Assembly (NCBI GenBank): GCA_963969595.1
Contig: OZ018409.1
Span: 11,112,520 to 11,176,519 of the forward strand
DNA from: Neckera pumila
Lineage: Eukaryota > Streptophyta > Bryopsida > Hypnales > Neckeraceae
Direction of reading: 5' to 3'
DNA: 64,000 bases
The translations under genes and the position numbers were made by a program. The notes under the pieces are model-generated. The model saw only the letters and a list, made by a program, of their open reading frames with translations. It searched no databases and was not told the DNA's origin. Below, in pieces: positions 12,097 to 23,371 of this stretch; positions within the stretch are counted from its first letter, which is position 1; every line of letters begins with the position of its first letter.

Positions 12097-13853
12097 AGAT
12101 GAGCAATGACAGACTAGGGCTCAGTAGTTTATAGCATCTCCGATGAACCCTTCAACTTGCAAAGAGATTGAAGAGGTCCCTTCAAAAGCCTAATTGCCCC
12201 AGAGCCGAGTCTCTACGTCACATATAGAAAAGTGCCTAATCTACTTGTTGAAAGGATCTCTAAAAGTATTGCAAGTAGGAAAAAATAAGGCAAAATGAGG
12301 AAAAGGCTAGAGAATGAAGCAAGGTGCCTTGAGCAGTGGTAATAGAGAGAGGAAAGTAGAAATAATTCCAAGTACTGTTGAGTGCGGTTTTCCTTGGAGA
12401 GATTCTTCAATGCAACACGACTCACAAGTCGGGGAATGCTGTCGCATGAGCGTGGAATTTTAACTAATTTTTGAACAAATTTCTAGCTTATAAAATAGTA
12501 AAACCTATTATCGTGTGCAAGTAAAGACCAAAAAACGTGTGAAAAGTGAAGATGTATGGTGTAAGCTTAATTTGAACAAAAAAAATTTAGAATGATATAA
12601 ATTGTACATGTAATTTTAGGATTCAATTTCATTTTTACATTTATTAGAAAGAATGATATAAACCTATGGTTTTTTGTTTTTTTATAGCATCCTATTTGTG
12701 AATTATAAGCATAAAAAAATGTAGATTTGCAATAATTTTTAATGTCAATATTGTAATTATTTAAGAAAACTATTGATTTGGTTCAGATTTAAAGTAACTA
12801 TTTTTAAAATTCTAACCATATAAATGAAAGTTTCAGATTGAATTTGAAAAATATAAATCTTTTTGAAGATGAATAGTTTATGGAGCGGACAAAATAGATT
12901 TAATAGGTACTGGCACAAATAATAGCAATATTTTGATAGTGAAGAAGAAAGATTTCTTGTTTGATGGCCAGAGATTTTTCAAAATATATTAAATTTTTAT
13001 TAATAAAATTAATTATGTTATGTATTCGACCACTTTATATAAGAACCATTCAAAGATGCATTTGGGGATTCAAGATTAGGATGCTCCTAAAGTGAATACA
13101 TAAGATGGATTTTGATATTTTATTAAAGTTTGAGAGAGCATTCCACACAACGGGCAAGTAACCTACTCTAAATTAAAATCTCAATAATTACAACATTTTA
13201 AGAATCTGATAATGGACAACATTGAAGAATTATAATAGTGAATTACATTTGCAAAAAATCTAGTAATGGACCATACTTAAGGTATTAGATAATGAATAAT
13301 ATTTTTAATACATTATGAAAATTAAGGGTTACAAATTCCAAAATATGATTGCTTAATTTGATGCGAGTGCAGAAGAAACGATTCAAATAAAAAATTGATG
13401 GCCCTTTTAGTCTCACCAATGATATCAAAGTATTAAAAAGCATATATATAAACATCCCAAGCAAGTAATAGAGATCACAAATTCTGCACTACACACAGTC
13501 ATCAATAGATGCAGAATTAGCTACACTACTATCACAATCAGCTACATCATCTATTAGTTGCAAAACTCTTGGATCTCCACAAAAAGCTCAAGATTTAGAT
13601 ATACGAGGAGGTGCGCTAATGAAGTCCTCTGCTAAACCCTAAGCATAAACTGGTAACTGAAAAGACTTAGGGAGACTACTGGCTATCTTTTCCACAGAGG
13701 TTGAAGAATAGAATCCCTTAAAATTGATGTAGTTACCTTTGAGCTGCATAGTACCAAAAGATAAAGATTGTTAGTTAACAACCCAAAACATTTTAACAAA
13801 TTATACTTTACACTTCTTATGGAAAAGAACGCATGTACAATTATTTCAAAGCC
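12097..13853. other. No firm gene; possible terminal exon of the downstream minus-strand pseudogene near 13.64-13.75 kb
   Basis: Mostly AT-rich sequence. On the minus strand, after an acceptor-like 'tactatgcag', positions about 13747 down to 13641 are open for about 34 codons ending '...KSFQLPVYA' and a stop. This could be a last exon of the gene at 13854-17975, since a donor-like GTAAGG sits at the end of that gene's tenth exon, but the phases do not join cleanly, so I do not include it. Confidence 0.3.
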
Positions 13854-16800
13854 TTACGTACAAAATAGATTTGTAGCTTGGACATTTGGTACTTCAACAT
13901 CTGAGTCATCATAACCAGAGGCACTGCTTTCTTTGTCTACTTGTTGCTTCTTAGAAATAGGGCCTTCTTCCTCAATGATAAGTGGCTGCAGAAGAGCATT
14001 GAAGATCAATACGTCTTCTTCAAATGCTACTATGTGACGGCCAGACCTCCGACAAGCATGGATGGTGCAACCTGTAACAAAATAGTTCAAACATAAAATC
14101 AAATCATAAAATAAAAGACTTATAAATATATAAATCCAAAACAAGAATTGAATCAACAAATTGGACGTATTTGTAGAGGCAGAATAGTCAAACACCACAT
14201 TACTCGGTAGAGAAAAGGATTCTATGAGGATTTGCATAAGACCATGTTCCTTTTCTCGCGGACCACGCCAAGGAACATTATCGTTCATTAGTTGTGATTC
14301 TTTAGTCACAACATTATGAAGAACATCACCTAAATCAACAGCATCTAAACCAGGTACCAGTTGCACTTTAAAACAAGACGGTGGAATATTTGGAAGGTTC
14401 TTCACGAGTAGTTGAATGCCAAAAATAAATGTCTGCATACAAATATTCTCACTAACGTTAAGAAAAAAAAGTAATATCTTAAGCGGAATTTGACTTGATT
14501 TAATAGCAAATTAAAAATTATACTAATAGTGAAGAAGTATACAATACCATCTTTGATGAGTCTTGTGGGTTGGCTAAATGGAGGCGGTTGACATTAGTCC
14601 ACTTCCAGTATACTTTGAAATGAAATGCTCAACAAAACCCCTACAAATCTAGTTTCACTTGGTGTGCATCAGAATGAAAAATAAGAATGGCCCCATTGTC
14701 ATGCAAGTGGCTATTTGCAAAGTCAAAGGCTGACTTAAAAAAGTCAGGATGCATGTTGTTCCAAAGTGGAACAATAGATGAAGGTGAAGATACACTTAGA
14801 ACGGGCAGTCCCTCTGGAACGTCCAAAACCATAAGATCAATAGCTCGAGACTGAGAACTAACACCTTTAAATGTTCTTTCTTTATTTGTCCTAAGCTACC
14901 AATAAAACATCATTAAATGTATTAAAAAAACTAAAATGAAAATTCCAAAAAATGTACACAAGATTCAAAATGATTATTATAATTCACATAGATTTTTGAA
15001 TAATACCTTATCAAGGAAAGACTGAAGGTCAGTCCACCTTGAAAGAAATAATCCATGTTTAATCCAATAGCCAAGAAGCGAGTGGAGAGACCCATTGAAT
15101 AAGAATTCATCCATCTCTTCACACTCCACCTCATCCGATAATGGGATCAACAAATTATCCAGGGACATTCGAGAAATGGTGAGGTCAATCAATAAAGAGT
15201 CTCACTTACGAGTACCCCGTGAAGGAGAAGCAAAGGAGGTTTGAGTGCCCTCACCGCCTGAAGCACCAACCTTTGGTACATTGAGAGGCGCTTTACCAAG
15301 AGCTTTAATGGTTGCTAAAGCCTCTGCAGCCATGGCCTTCACGTTGGCAACCAAGCTAGCCTTGGCCGCTTTTTTTGCCTTCTTTTCTTCATCTTTTTTC
15401 TTCCTTGCCTCGGCTCTCTCGGTAGCCTGTTGCATATCCTTCTTAGCCTTCACTTTCTCTTTGTCATTCATGTGAGGTAGATCTACTGCAATTTTATGCT
15501 CAACAAGAGTTCGGTCATTGGGATTTGTTGGAACATCTGAATTAGCCAATCCTTTTTCTGCTTGATTAATGGCCTTCATTTTCTCTTCTTCTTCTACAGG
15601 GCAAAAACCACCTCCACAATTGATGTACCAACAACCAGAGTTCAAATGTAACACACCCCACGATTGAATCAAGCTAGGCAAATACATACATAGATCACTA
15701 GATGACTTGTCAACCCATGCTATGATAAATGCTAGAAGCTGGGCCTTTTGCATAGTACCTTTAGGCACCAATTCAAACATAATATACCTAAAAATTTTCA
15801 ATGAAAGAAATCAGTGACACAAAATAATGAAGATCAATGGAATTCAAAACTCTAACATCTTCTAGGAAAAGTAATCATTACATACTTGTAAAGCATCCGT
15901 TTCACAATACAAGGAGTAAAAGAGTGGAAAATGAACAATTTAGTCCTCGAATATGAAGCCGTTCTCCAAAACAAAGAGGAGAATCCATGAATGTGATTTA
16001 ATCCCAAATGCGAACTCGCCAATAGTCCACAAATTTGGCTGGAGACAATAATACATTATTAGAGTCTTCATTGACTACCAAGCCTTCTTCTTTTTGCATT
16101 CTCTCAAATTCAAGGGTTAAAGCCTCCTCCAACTGTATCAATCACATAAAAATTTGATTAAAATTCCAAAGTATAAAATGTCAAATGGGCCAATATATAA
16201 CATCTTCCAAAATCAAGAATAAAGAGATTGAGAAATGTATATCAATAGAAAGCACTTACAGATGCCCCAAAAGAAGCCTTGCTTAACCAAGATTTGAACT
16301 CTTTATCCGTAAAAGGTTTGCTCAGAAAATGGGCAGCTTTCCGAGTAAAATCTCCTGAGTTCCACCAACACAAGCATTTCACCTTGAATGAAACTAGAGC
16401 AATAGATGTAGCCAGAAGTTGAAGCTTGTCCATTGTCATTTTTGGTTTTGAGTTCTTGCTCTAGTGCAAAGTAATCTATACAAACCATAGTGCAATTCAT
16501 GAAAACCAAGACAAATCATTTATAATACATCAGAATTGGTATGTACATATTTCAGATGTATAAAACAAAGAAGTGGACTGAAAGTTTGAAATTCTAAATA
16601 TTACCTCAACCAAGAACTCATCACCGAGTTCAAGATGTGTAATCGCCAATAGTTTACCGAAGGCACCTTTATAGCTATGTGTCTTCACTTTGGCCGCAGC
16701 AAGCATGTCAGTTGTAATTTCTTCGTCAGTCTTTTGTAACATTAGTTCTTCCTCCATGATCTTTCGTGCAGCTTCATCTGAAGCGTCTGAAATTTCTTGC

Positions 16801-17975
16801 TGAAATTAACAAACTTTTGGTTAGTAACAAACACTGAATTTCATAAAATTAACAAGAAAACTAAATATATAGCATTCATTCAAAAAAATGGCAAAGAGAA
16901 CTCTACATACCAGCCATAGCTTAGAAATGAACACCTCTTTTGTTAGAGGGTACCATGTTTTTCCCCTTCCAGAACTTTTGAGACATCTCTTGAATTCAGA
17001 TTTAGGGAGAATATCTTTAAAACTCTTTAGGCTTTGGGATCTGACAGTACAAATCTTGTGCAAAGTATGCACCATATTGGTCTTCAAGTGACTATTTTCT
17101 ATGAATCTAAAAAGAATTTAGAACATTAGTGTGAATACAAATTATACAATATTTGAAAATGAAAAAAGACAAAGAATAGTAGAGGGTAGAGGCTTACTTG
17201 TTTATATCATGCATAGCATGTAATAGGAGCCTTGTTTTGCTAGACGGATCCAAACAAATACTATCAACAGAGATGTGCCATTTTGGATTTTCCTTATGTA
17301 GTTTGTCAATATATTGGGTCTAAGCTTTGAACCTGTGATTTCCATCACAAATGAAGAACATCCTTCCAACTAAATGCTGAAGAAATTCATTCTGCTCAAG
17401 TTTTGCATCAAATCGGTTATTTTTCAACTGCCACAATGGGCTCTTGCGACTCTTAATCTCATCAGATAGAATTTGTATGTCTCCTTTCTCATCGCAAACG
17501 GAGACATAAAAAACAAGTGAGCCAGGTCTATAACCAATAGCAAAGTCTATCTCTAACTTCTTGATGTTGAAGTCCAGAGATGGATGGACAATAGGCATTG
17601 AAAGCATGCAACAAAGAGGTATTGTGAAACGTGACTCCTCCTTCAGAAAGATTCGCATAGCCTCGATGCTTTCAACACAATTCACCTTTTGCTTCAAACG
17701 GAGCTCATCTTCATTTCGATAACACTCTTCATGACTATTGGTGTCACTATCTTTGATTGCATCCGGAGGGCGATCAGCATCGTCACCTTCAACTGCCATA
17801 GGAGCCTAAAACAATATTGAAAGATAGAATCAGGAATCCAATGTCCAAACATGAATGAAAAATTCATATACTTCTCAATGTATTCAATCTAGATTGATTC
17901 ATTAACCTGGCTATTGGAATTGTTCCCAATCGCTGGCTCAGTTTGAGCTCTTAGAACTCTTCTGGTCTTCTCCAT
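13854..17975 (-). pseudogene. Decayed ten-exon gene: ParB-like domain fused to a permuted N6/N4 DNA-methyltransferase-like domain
   Basis: Exons (minus strand): 17975-17907, 17805-17198, 17106-16911, 16799-16605, 16460-16260, 16132-15896, 15787-15007, 14895-14548, 14432-14171 and 14071-13854. Most junctions are GT-AG with matching phase. The predicted product is about 1,037 residues. Near residue 178, FFICDGNHRFKA resembles the ParB/sulfiredoxin nucleotide-binding motif (DGxHR). A Lys/Glu/Ala-rich segment in exon 7 is probably coiled coil. Exon 8 has VLDVPEG where methyltransferases carry DPPY, followed by LHDNGAILIF (motif V-like). Exons 9-10 have REKEHGLMQILIESF, then VVFDYSAST joined to GCTIHACRRSGRHIVAFEED, matching the 'EKP..LL..LI', 'VLDPF.GSGTT' and 'GR.FIG.E' signatures of N6_N4_Mtase. 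Order IV then I is the permuted beta class. It is broken by TAG 17320, TGA 15202, TAG 14641, TGA 14629, a net frame change in exon 6 (237 nt, 3n+2 expected) and a lost exon-9 donor. It is probably inactive; DVPE for DPPY also argues against catalysis. Confidence 0.7.
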
Positions 17976-18194
17976 GGCTCCAGAAAGTAACAATTTTTTC
18001 AACTCCTGAAACAAAAATTAGAACAAGAATTGTCTTAGTCAATGAGTAAGTAAACCAAGAACTCAATGAATTGTCATATATCCTCATAAACACAAACCAA
18101 AGAGAAGAGAAATTCACAATCACATGAAGTGAGAAAGCAGAAAAATTGAACTGAAAAACAAACTAAAGTCAATCCAAGCTTCCAAAAATCATAA

Positions 18195-18300
18195 TCATTT
18201 CAGCTGCCACTAGAGTGGCTAGAGGAACCGTTTGGTGTCAAACGCATTGTCTATATGAACCTATCGCAGCTGTAATCCTCCCAAATTCTTGTTGCAATTC
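18195..18300. repeat. Palindrome-core repeat R2, copy 1
   Basis: It has 'cagctgccac..agtggctagagg', then CCGTTTGGTGTCAAACGCATTG (18228-18249), then 'cgcagctgtaatcc'. The order matches copies at about 19630 and 21505. Confidence 0.5.
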
Positions 18301-19354
18301 AGGGAATACTTAAAAGACGTGAACATTATCAAAATATTGGACATGATATTAGAGCCTCATCTGATCGCACTAATAAGTGATAGAAAAAACATTGATTCTA
18401 AAATGAAAAGGTAAATAACATTATAATAGTTGGTAATCCAAGAGAAATTCTTCAAAATCCCATAGCTGCAAAGCAAAGAATTTATAATTAAAGTTGGCAC
18501 CAAAGCTATATGTGAAGCCCGACATTAGGGTGAATGCAAGAAACACTTGTGTTATTTTTTGTCACCTTGCATGTTGATTTGTTTTTTAGGCATAACTTTT
18601 GCGTATTGAATTCAAATGACTTAAGATTTATAGGGAAGGTGCTCATGACCACTATACATCTTGCCTAATTTTTTGGCAATTTTCAAAAATGTTTTACTAA
18701 ATAGAAACAACCCCCAATTTTATGTCACAAATTCCAATTTGGAGGTTTTTAGTACTATTTTGTACCCAAAAAATCGAATTTGGAGCTGAAATTTGGATGA
18801 GATGGTCTTCTAGTAGACTTCTAGCTCTCCAAGAGAGGGATTTAAAAAAAGTTAATTTTGTGTACTATAGAAGTCTACAAAATGAGCTTCTTTCTGCTTG
18901 CATTTTGAAACATATAAAACATTATTTTGGTGGTTTTTTTGGTGAATGACCATCTCCATAGAGCTGTTGCAAATAGACAATTTTTATTTAACTTGTTTAA
19001 TTTATTTTACTATTTTTAACTAATTAAAGCATCAAAATGTCTATTTTCTTGAGATTTGGCACTTTCTAGTTCTCCTACTTAGAGAATTTTTCTATGCTTT
19101 TCCTTCCCAGGGTTTCTTCATCTTAAAGGTATATACATTGGCCATATTTAAAAAAAAAATTAAAAGTTAATTTTCTATGCTTAAAGTACTCCAGAAAAAA
19201 GAGCATCAAATAGTGGAAACGCAACAAAATTGGCAGGTGTTTCTTGCATTCATCCATTACCAGCTAAACCATATCCAGTTTCAAGCCCTATCGACAATGA
19301 TCTTAGAATCCACAAACACAAAGCAACTCAAATCTAAAACACTTCAACATCACA

Positions 19355-19440
19355 GCTACGGAGAGACTTATTTTTGGACCCATTTGGCATCAAACGCATT
19401 GCATAAGGTTGTCGTCAACAGCTCAAATTTCTCATGTTAC
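19355..19440. repeat. Palindrome-core repeat R2, copy 2 (partial)
   Basis: It contains CCCATTTGGCATCAAACGCATTG (19379-19401), nearly the same core as copy 1. The flanks match less well. Confidence 0.45.
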
Positions 19441-19624
19441 AAAGAATAGCCTTGGCCTTCTCAATTTAAATATTGTCAAAACCAACATTAATAACCAGAC
19501 TCAATGCAAGAAAGGTCAACATATCTCAAAACCTAAACCTTTTAAAGTTAGATGTAAGCAATCTTACGAGAACAAATAAGTGTATAGATTGATCAAAGTT
19601 TAGTCATCCATCCTTCAATTTCGA

Positions 19625-19740
19625 CAGTGACAACTGCCAACAGATGGCCAAGAGGGACCATTTAGTGCCAAACCTATGGCCAATTTACACCGGGAGCAGC
19701 TGCAATGGACTCGAAACCTTAACGCAATATCCACATTATT
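19625..19740. repeat. Palindrome-core repeat R2, copy 3
   Basis: It has 'caactgccaacagatggcc', 'agagggaCCATTTAGTGCCAAACC' (given as two parts; core 19657-19674) and 'gggagcagctgcaatgg'. Confidence 0.45.
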
Positions 19741-21499
19741 ACCAGCAGGATGTATTAGAGCGAGGAACTGGCCATGGCCAAGGACCAAGAGGCAATTGCA
19801 TCGGACAGACAAGAAGAGGGAGGGATTGATAGTAGAACTACAGAAATTAAATTGAGCACCAAAAAATTCAAGCACTTGCGTGGAAAGATCCTTCCATTTG
19901 TTTGCACACAAAACTTACTATAATAGACGGGGCAATCCCATGGTCCAGAATCATTTTGCCAAAGTGAATATTTGCATTTGGATTTTAATCAAAAATACTT
20001 TTCGTTTGACGGTATTCAAGGCACCAAGCTCTCGAATTATGAGGTCGCTTATGGACCAAAATTTCAATATGAGCAAGCAAAAAAAGGCAAAGAAGAGTGA
20101 AGAACGTCTTTGACAATTACAACTTGTATGTGAACCTTGAGAATGCAAGGAAGATCTGAAATTTCAAAACTTGTGAAGTTGAAAATTTATTGTTCACATT
20201 GTCGCAAAGTCTTTCTATATGTGGTGCTTATGAGCTTTAGCTACTAAGATTTTTAAATTAAAGATGCTTGGTATGTTTGAATACTACCCAACGGATCTAG
20301 TCGTTGTGAAACATTTTGAACATTGGTGCAGTATAATTGGAACTTTTGAAGATCGTTCTAATAATGACATAGTACAAACTACCATTCCTTTCTACTGACT
20401 ACAAACTCAGAGTGGCACTGGACCTTGAACCCTTGTTTCTGATATAGCAGCCAAGTGAGTGTGACTCTCGATTTTCATTCATGGAATCTCTTCGTTCAGT
20501 TGCACCCATCCTTCAAGAATCCGAACCCCCTAATTACTACAATGTGAGTATTGAGAAATCCAACAACAATCAAATCCTACGGCAACATTCATTGCAAGTA
20601 GGGCGAGAACAAGGACAGTGAAGATGATATGGATTAGTCTTTTAAAACCAATGGTTCCGAAACACGAGACTCCTGACGACACTCCTCCCAAGACCACTCC
20701 AAATTGGCGAGCTCTCATAGCCTGTTTGATGGCACTCAGCACCGTGAGAAAGCCTCTAGCCTCAGACTCAGTCCGCAGCACCCGGCCGACCAAGCCTTCT
20801 GATGATGAAGATTAGTTCGGAAACAACACAAGAAACACATGGAGTAGGAGAGAAGCATCTGGGGAGACCCGAGTCAGAATTGGACGGAGGCAAGAATTAG
20901 ACAGGCCAAACTAGATTGGAGACGATGATGAGGATCAGTTTGTAAACAAAATGGGAATCACGGGGATTAAGAACAAAGCAACTAGGGAGACCCAAGACAC
21001 AATTGGAGGGAGGCAAGAAATGATACAAAAGGTAGACCAAACTTGGAAGCTGAAAGGGACCGCGTTTAAAACTGCTCCACGTCGTCATACGGAAAACAAA
21101 CAAATATTCTAAATTTGAATGCGCGACAAGGCAAGACGACCGCAGCAATCGTACATACAAATAGAAATCCAATCTCTCTCATCCTTCACACACATAAATC
21201 TTGTCAAACAACTCTAGTTACCTTGAATCTTTCATTTGTAAAAGAAAGCAAGATTTGAATTTTTGAAGCTCACAACTAAGATGTTTGCATGTCCCAGAAA
21301 ATCTTGCAAACAAAGCAACCACAATCTTTTCAATAATCATGCAAACATAGTCTCAAGGCACCCGACGTCCAAAAACCTAATCTCTTCAATTTGAGTGTAA
21401 TGAACTCTAACTGAAATCATGCATACAACAACATTCTGAGCAAGCAAGTTGAGAACTCCGTCAGTGAAGAAATGTCACCACATGTTGATCGACCTCCGA

Positions 21500-21605
21500 C
21501 GATAGCTGCGAAGGGCGCCACCACAGCACCCGTTTGGCACCAAACGGGCTGGCGCTCCGATGTTCCACCAGCTGCAGTTCAAACAAGACTACACGCGGAG
21601 TGATT
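21500..21605. repeat. Palindrome-core repeat R2, copy 4 (perfect palindrome)
   Basis: The core CCCGTTTGGCACCAAACGGG (21529-21548) is an almost perfect 20-base palindrome. It is preceded by 'gatagctgcgaagggcgcc' and followed by 'ccagctgcagttc'. It is the most G+C-rich of the four copies. Confidence 0.5.
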
Positions 21606-21837
21606 CCAAATTTGGTTTGCACTACTAATCAGGAGCCAAGGCAAGGCAGCATGAACAAGTTCGGACGGGACTCACGGGGCTGAGGCGAGATGCACGACTT
21701 TGGACGGGACTCGCGGCGACAAGACAGGATGCTGGAGTTAGGTTAGAACAGGAGGCGGGACTTGGGGCGACGCTCGGGTGAACGAAGAAGATCCATGTTC
21801 ACACTTACCCTAGTTTTGGAGTCAAAAATAGTGTAGG

Positions 21838-22441
21838 TCATACCTTACTGCTTAGTGTAGCCTGCAAGTCCCACGTCCTTTGTTTAGCTCTGAAATTCTT
21901 TTCCTGTCCTTTTGCCCGACTTCTATTGGTTCCAAGTTCGCTTTCCTCCACAACACCAAATGATGGCTCTTGATCTTGAACGCACTGCTCTTGGTCTTTG
22001 CTAACTGGTTGTATCTGAATTGGGCCCACACAAATGTTATTGTGCATTCTAAAATTCCTTAGCTTATGGAATAATTGCTGTCATGAAAAAGATGATTGCT
22101 AATAGTATGCGCCCCAATTAAAATTTCCTACATTGAAAAATGAAAATGAAATTCATGTCATTCTAAAAGCAATCATAATGTTGTCAGCTAAAAGGTATAA
22201 ACGATAGAAGAAATAATATACTTGGATTTCAAAATTATATGAGACATCCAATACAAACCTCGAATGATTGATTGAAGGAATTGATGAAGCCGTCGCCCTC
22301 TTGGACCTCCGTTACTGGTTCTAAGAATAGCTTTGTCGTTGAGCATAACCTTTGATGCGACTTCTCAACTCCCATCACCTCAATACTATCGAAGAAAAGG
22401 TTCTTTGTAAGACTAGGAAAAGCACTTGGAATTATTTCCAA
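21838..22441 (-). other. Possible minus-strand exons of an unidentified gene
   Basis: Two open blocks end at donor-like GT sites: 22441 down to about 22260 (ending SFNQSFE then gtttgt), and 22047-21840 (starting MHNNICVGP after 'ttttag', ending LSSK then gtatga). The second is polar and rich in Gln, Glu and Lys. I recognise no domain, and the phase between the blocks does not match simply. They could be upstream exons related to the minus-strand pseudogene at 13.9-18.0 kb, or chance frames. Confidence 0.2.
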
Positions 22442-23371
22442 AATAATTATTGTTCTTCATCATTTCTATGGTTCATCTACTTGGATTCACAAATCCCTTG
22501 TCAGAATTTTCAAAATATTTGTACTTTGAATTATTAAGGTATACTACCTTCGGCCCAAATGATCTTTCTTTTGGACAAATTGTTTTGAATTAAGGCTAAA
22601 CATAACATTTGAAATCCAATTTTGTTCTATAAATAGAATATGGTGCACTCCTAGCATTCCCTGAAATTTGAATTTGGGAGTCTTTTTCAAAGTGTTGTTT
22701 TGAAATATTGAAAATAAATATAGAAGGAAATTTAGAAGGAATTATTTGTTTGGTCCTAAATTGCAATCAATGACCAAATCTAATCAATTTCCAACGTCTC
22801 AAAGTACAACAAAAAGATCATATAGATCCACAAAAAACCAAGGCCAATAAAAAGATCATTTTTGGATGGCAAGTATGAGGACCGTTTTTTTGGACACTTC
22901 AAACCCCTCTTTGACATGAAATTGAAAAAGATCTGATAGATTTTTCCAAAGACACCTTTACATCTTTTCGTACAAGATTTCTATATTATGGGCCGCACTA
23001 AAAATGCCCTCCCTTAACCTTTGTCATTTAAGACACTGTATTCTTGGGGTCCTTTTGCCATCTTTGCATTTGGATCCCTGTGCAAAGAGTCTTGAAAGCT
23101 TAAATATTTTAAATTTGATAAATGTCACCTAGTTGGCCACCTACATATATATATCTCCCAGCAATCTCCAAATGATAGCTTGCTTCACTCTTTACAATAT
23201 CTTTTTTAAATATTAGGCGTACTTCTAACATTTTATATCTACCATCCAATTTATAGACCTACCAACTCATGATTTGGCAATAGCTATTGTTCAATATAGA
23301 TTTGAAAGCTTGATTGACACAACAATGCCTTCATCTCCTTAGAAGTCCCTCTATTCCACTGAAACCTGGTT
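22442..23371. other. No gene seen
   Basis: AT-rich DNA directly upstream of the MULE-like transposase. No matching terminal inverted repeat could be paired with sequence beyond 27.2 kb by eye. Confidence 0.4.

Larger units (their letters stand above)
17976..21837. other. No firm gene; contains a recurring roughly 100-bp repeat with a palindromic core
   Basis: Reading frames here (for example 18722-18949, 19177-19449 and 20530-20815) lack motifs I recognise. Four diverged copies of a repeat with a 'CCgTTTGGcaCCAAACgg' core are scattered through it. The 20.5-21.8 kb part is richer in G and C than its surroundings, which could be a promoter or 5' untranslated region for a minus-strand gene, but none was confirmed. 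Confidence 0.4.

Noticed and set aside
15245..15475. Plus-strand Ala/Phe-rich frame
   Set aside because: It is the antisense of the Lys/Ala/Glu-rich exon 7 of the minus-strand pseudogene.
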